NCBI GenBank assembly: GCA_035606355.1
Contig: DATNFO010000067.1
Location: 62,001 to 126,000, forward strand
Direction: 5' to 3'
DNA: 64,000 nucleotides
Source: Sulfopaludibacter sp035606355
GTDB lineage: Bacteria; Acidobacteriota; Terriglobia; Bryobacterales; Bryobacteraceae
Shown here: positions 62,471-64,000 of the stretch, piece by piece
How the letters are laid out: each line of letters begins with the position of its first letter
Position numbering within the stretch: position 1 is the stretch's first letter
Notes under the pieces: generated by a model
What the model was told of the DNA's origin: nothing
Databases searched by the model: none
Seen by the model: the letters and a program-made list of their open reading frames with translations, nothing else
Translations under genes and position numbers: made by a program

Positions 62471-64000
62471 GGAAATCGTGGGAGTTGGCTGTTGCTCCGG
62501 CTCGCAGCGGCTCGATGTGGATTGCCTTGACCGAGATTACTCCGTCCAGGTTTTGCAGTTCACCATCGATCAGCAGGAAGGGCTCGGCTAATACTTCGAA
62601 TTTGTAGCGGTCGAACGTGTCCGGGGTGACGATCGCGTTCATGATGCCGCTTTCGTCTTCCATGCTGAGGAACACAAATCCATTCGCCGTTCCCGGGCGC
62701 TGCCGCACGATCACCGCTCCCGCAATCCGCACCCGCTTGCCGTTGCGTACGCGGGGCAGCCGGAGAGCCGGGGTCACGCCGAGCGCATTCATCTCCGCGC
62801 GCCGGTATGCCATGGGATGGCGGCCGACAGTGAGTCCGGTGCCGCGATAATCCGCCCATAGCCGCTCTTCGGTTTCCATTGAGCGCAGCGGCGAAGGCCC
62901 TGTCTCCTCCAACTGCTCCAGCAGCGGACCGACTGGCAGCACCGCTCGCTGCGTCTGCCACAGCGCGTCGCGACGGTGAATGTTTTCGAGCGCGTTCAAG
63001 GCGCCGATCTCCGCCAGCCGGTTCATTTCATCCTTGCGCAGTTCCGGGACGCGCACCGCCAGATCGTCGATGCTGCTGAACGGCCGCGCACGCACGATCG
63101 CCCGGCCCGCTTCCTCGCGCAGACCCTTCGCGTATCGTAAGCCCAACCGCAGCGCGCCGCCTTCGATCGTGCACTCCCATTGCGACCGGGTTACATCCAC
63201 CGGCAGCACACGCAACCCGTGCCGCTGCGCATCCTTAATCAGGATCGCCGGCGAATAAAAACCCATCGGCTGGTTGTTCAACATGGCGCACGTGAACGCC
63301 GCCAGGTAATGGCACTTCAGATACGCGCTGGCATACGCCAGCAGCGCGAAGCTGGCGGCGTGCGATTCGGGAAATCCGTACAGCGCGAAGGACGTAATGG
63401 CGTGCACGATAGTATCCTGCACATCGCCCACAATGCCGTTGCGGGCCATTCCTTCGCGCAGCTTCACCTCGATATCGGCCATGCGCTTCTCGCTGCGTTT
63501 GAACCCGAAGGCCCGCCGCAACTCCTCGGCTTCGCCTCCTGAAAAACTTGCCGCGATCATCGCGATGCGCAGCAACTGTTCCTGAAACAGCGGCACGCCG
63601 AGCGTCCGCCGCAGCACAGGCTCGAGCGACGGATGCAGGCAGTCGGGCGCTTCCCTGCCCTGCCGCCGTTTCAGGTACGGGTGCACCATCTTTCCGACAA
63701 TAGGGCCGGGCCTGATGATCGCCACCTGCACGACCACGTCATAAAAACGCCTGGGCCGCATGCGCGGCAGCGACGCCATCTGCGCCCGGCTCTCCACCTG
63801 AAACATGCCCACCGTATCGGCCTTCTGCAGCGCATCGAAGACGGCGGGGTCGTCCTGCGGCAGATGCGCCAGGTCCACGGTCTCGGCATAATGCTCGGGA
63901 ATGAGCTTCAGCGTGTCTTCGATGACGGCCATCATGCCGAGCCCCAGCAGGTCCACCTTCACCACGCCCATATCCGCGCAGTCTTCCTTGTCCCACTGCA
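62466..64000 (-). CDS. dnaE2: Error-prone DNA polymerase, DnaE2-type alpha subunit (5' truncated by window edge)
   Basis: At least 511 residues, continuing beyond 64000 (the edge reads QWDKEDCADMG). Polymerase III alpha features: VVKVDLLGLGMMAVIEDTL, RRFYDVVVQVAIIRPGPI (thumb/fingers), GYPE-like ALYGFPESHAASFALLAYAS, and a C-terminal OB fold (KRVRIAGAVIVRQRPGTANG). The short C-terminus without a tau-binding tail and the FPESHAASFALLAYASAY sequence point to DnaE2/ImuC rather than the replicative DnaE. It performs SOS-induced translesion synthesis with ImuB, which may lie outside the window. Confidence 0.85.
   Translation of the reverse strand, partial: QWDKEDCADMGVVKVDLLGLGMMAVIEDTLKLIPEHYAETVDLAHLPQDDPAVFDALQKADTVGMFQVESRAQMASLPRMRPRRFYDVVVQVAIIRPGPIVGKMVHPYLKRRQGREAPDCLHPSLEPVLRRTLGVPLFQEQLLRIAMIAASFSGGEAEELRRAFGFKRSEKRMADIEVKLREGMARNGIVGDVQDTIVHAITSFALYGFPESHAASFALLAYASAYLKCHYLAAFTCAMLNNQPMGFYSPAILIKDAQRHGLRVLPVDVTRSQWECTIEGGALRLGLRYAKGLREEAGRAIVRARPFSSIDDLAVRVPELRKDEMNRLAEIGALNALENIHRRDALWQTQRAVLPVGPLLEQLEETGPSPLRSMETEERLWADYRGTGLTVGRHPMAYRRAEMNALGVTPALRLPRVRNGKRVRIAGAVIVRQRPGTANGFVFLSMEDESGIMNAIVTPDTFDRYKFEVLAEPFLLIDGELQNLDGVISVKAIHIEPLRAGATANSHDFR

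Overview
This 64 kb window is a G+C-rich bacterial chromosome segment that looks acidobacterial, close to Bryobacterales / Candidatus Solibacter. The basis is the mix of families: seven copies of the TIGR03435 family (six secreted, one fused to a BlaR1-like M56 protease), four ADOP-type FtsX/MacB permeases (two with a PadR regulator), two Oar-like TonB-dependent receptors with a carboxypeptidase-regulatory N-terminus, a DUF1592-DUF1552 pair, many VOC proteins and extragenic palindromic repeats. I saw no rRNA, tRNA, CRISPR array, phage or insertion-sequence transposase. Family names come from recognising motifs by eye, not from database searches.

Layout. 1-5.4 kb: a truncated gene, a TIGR03435 protein, three secreted unknowns and an FHA-GAF-SpoIIE phosphatase. 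5.4-5.8 kb: a composite repeat block. 5.8-10.4 kb: methyltransferase-like membrane protein, ADOP permease, lipase-maturation-factor-like protein. 10.7-14.7 kb: TonB receptor. 14.7-14.95 kb: second repeat block. 15-20.1 kb: GT39-like protein, a tandem array of three TIGR03435 genes (the middle one stopped by TAA), and a secreted protein. 20.1-27.1 kb: glycine-zipper protein, M19 and S10 peptidases, a frameshifted beta-lactamase/hydrolase pseudoenzyme, a stop-interrupted VOC gene and DUF1697. 27.1-33.8 kb: PadR/ADOP operon, AraC-DinB regulator, VOC protein, TIGR03435 and TetR. 33.8-40.4 kb: FAD monooxygenase, S9 peptidase, broken Uma2, a secreted protein with carboxypeptidase-regulatory-like repeats, and a VOC pair. 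40.4-45.9 kb: second ADOP/PadR pair, HicB with a broken HicA-DUF5615 toxin, and a PD-(D/E)XK-like protein. 46.3-53 kb: second TonB receptor and the DUF1592/DUF1552 operon. 53-55.8 kb: GNAT and feoAB. 55.8-61.7 kb: TIGR03435, then a BlaI / M56-TIGR03435 / ADOP cluster. 61.7-64 kb: SnoaL-like protein and a partial DnaE2 polymerase.

Themes. The strongest candidate for an undescribed system is the BlaI - M56 protease - permease cluster, where TIGR03435 sits in the position of the beta-lactam sensor of BlaR1. About ten genes appear leaderless: a -10-like hexamer lies 5-11 nt before the start codon and no Shine-Dalgarno is visible. The window also holds five clearly interrupted genes, so either gene decay is common here or the assembly carries base errors; raw-read checks would decide.
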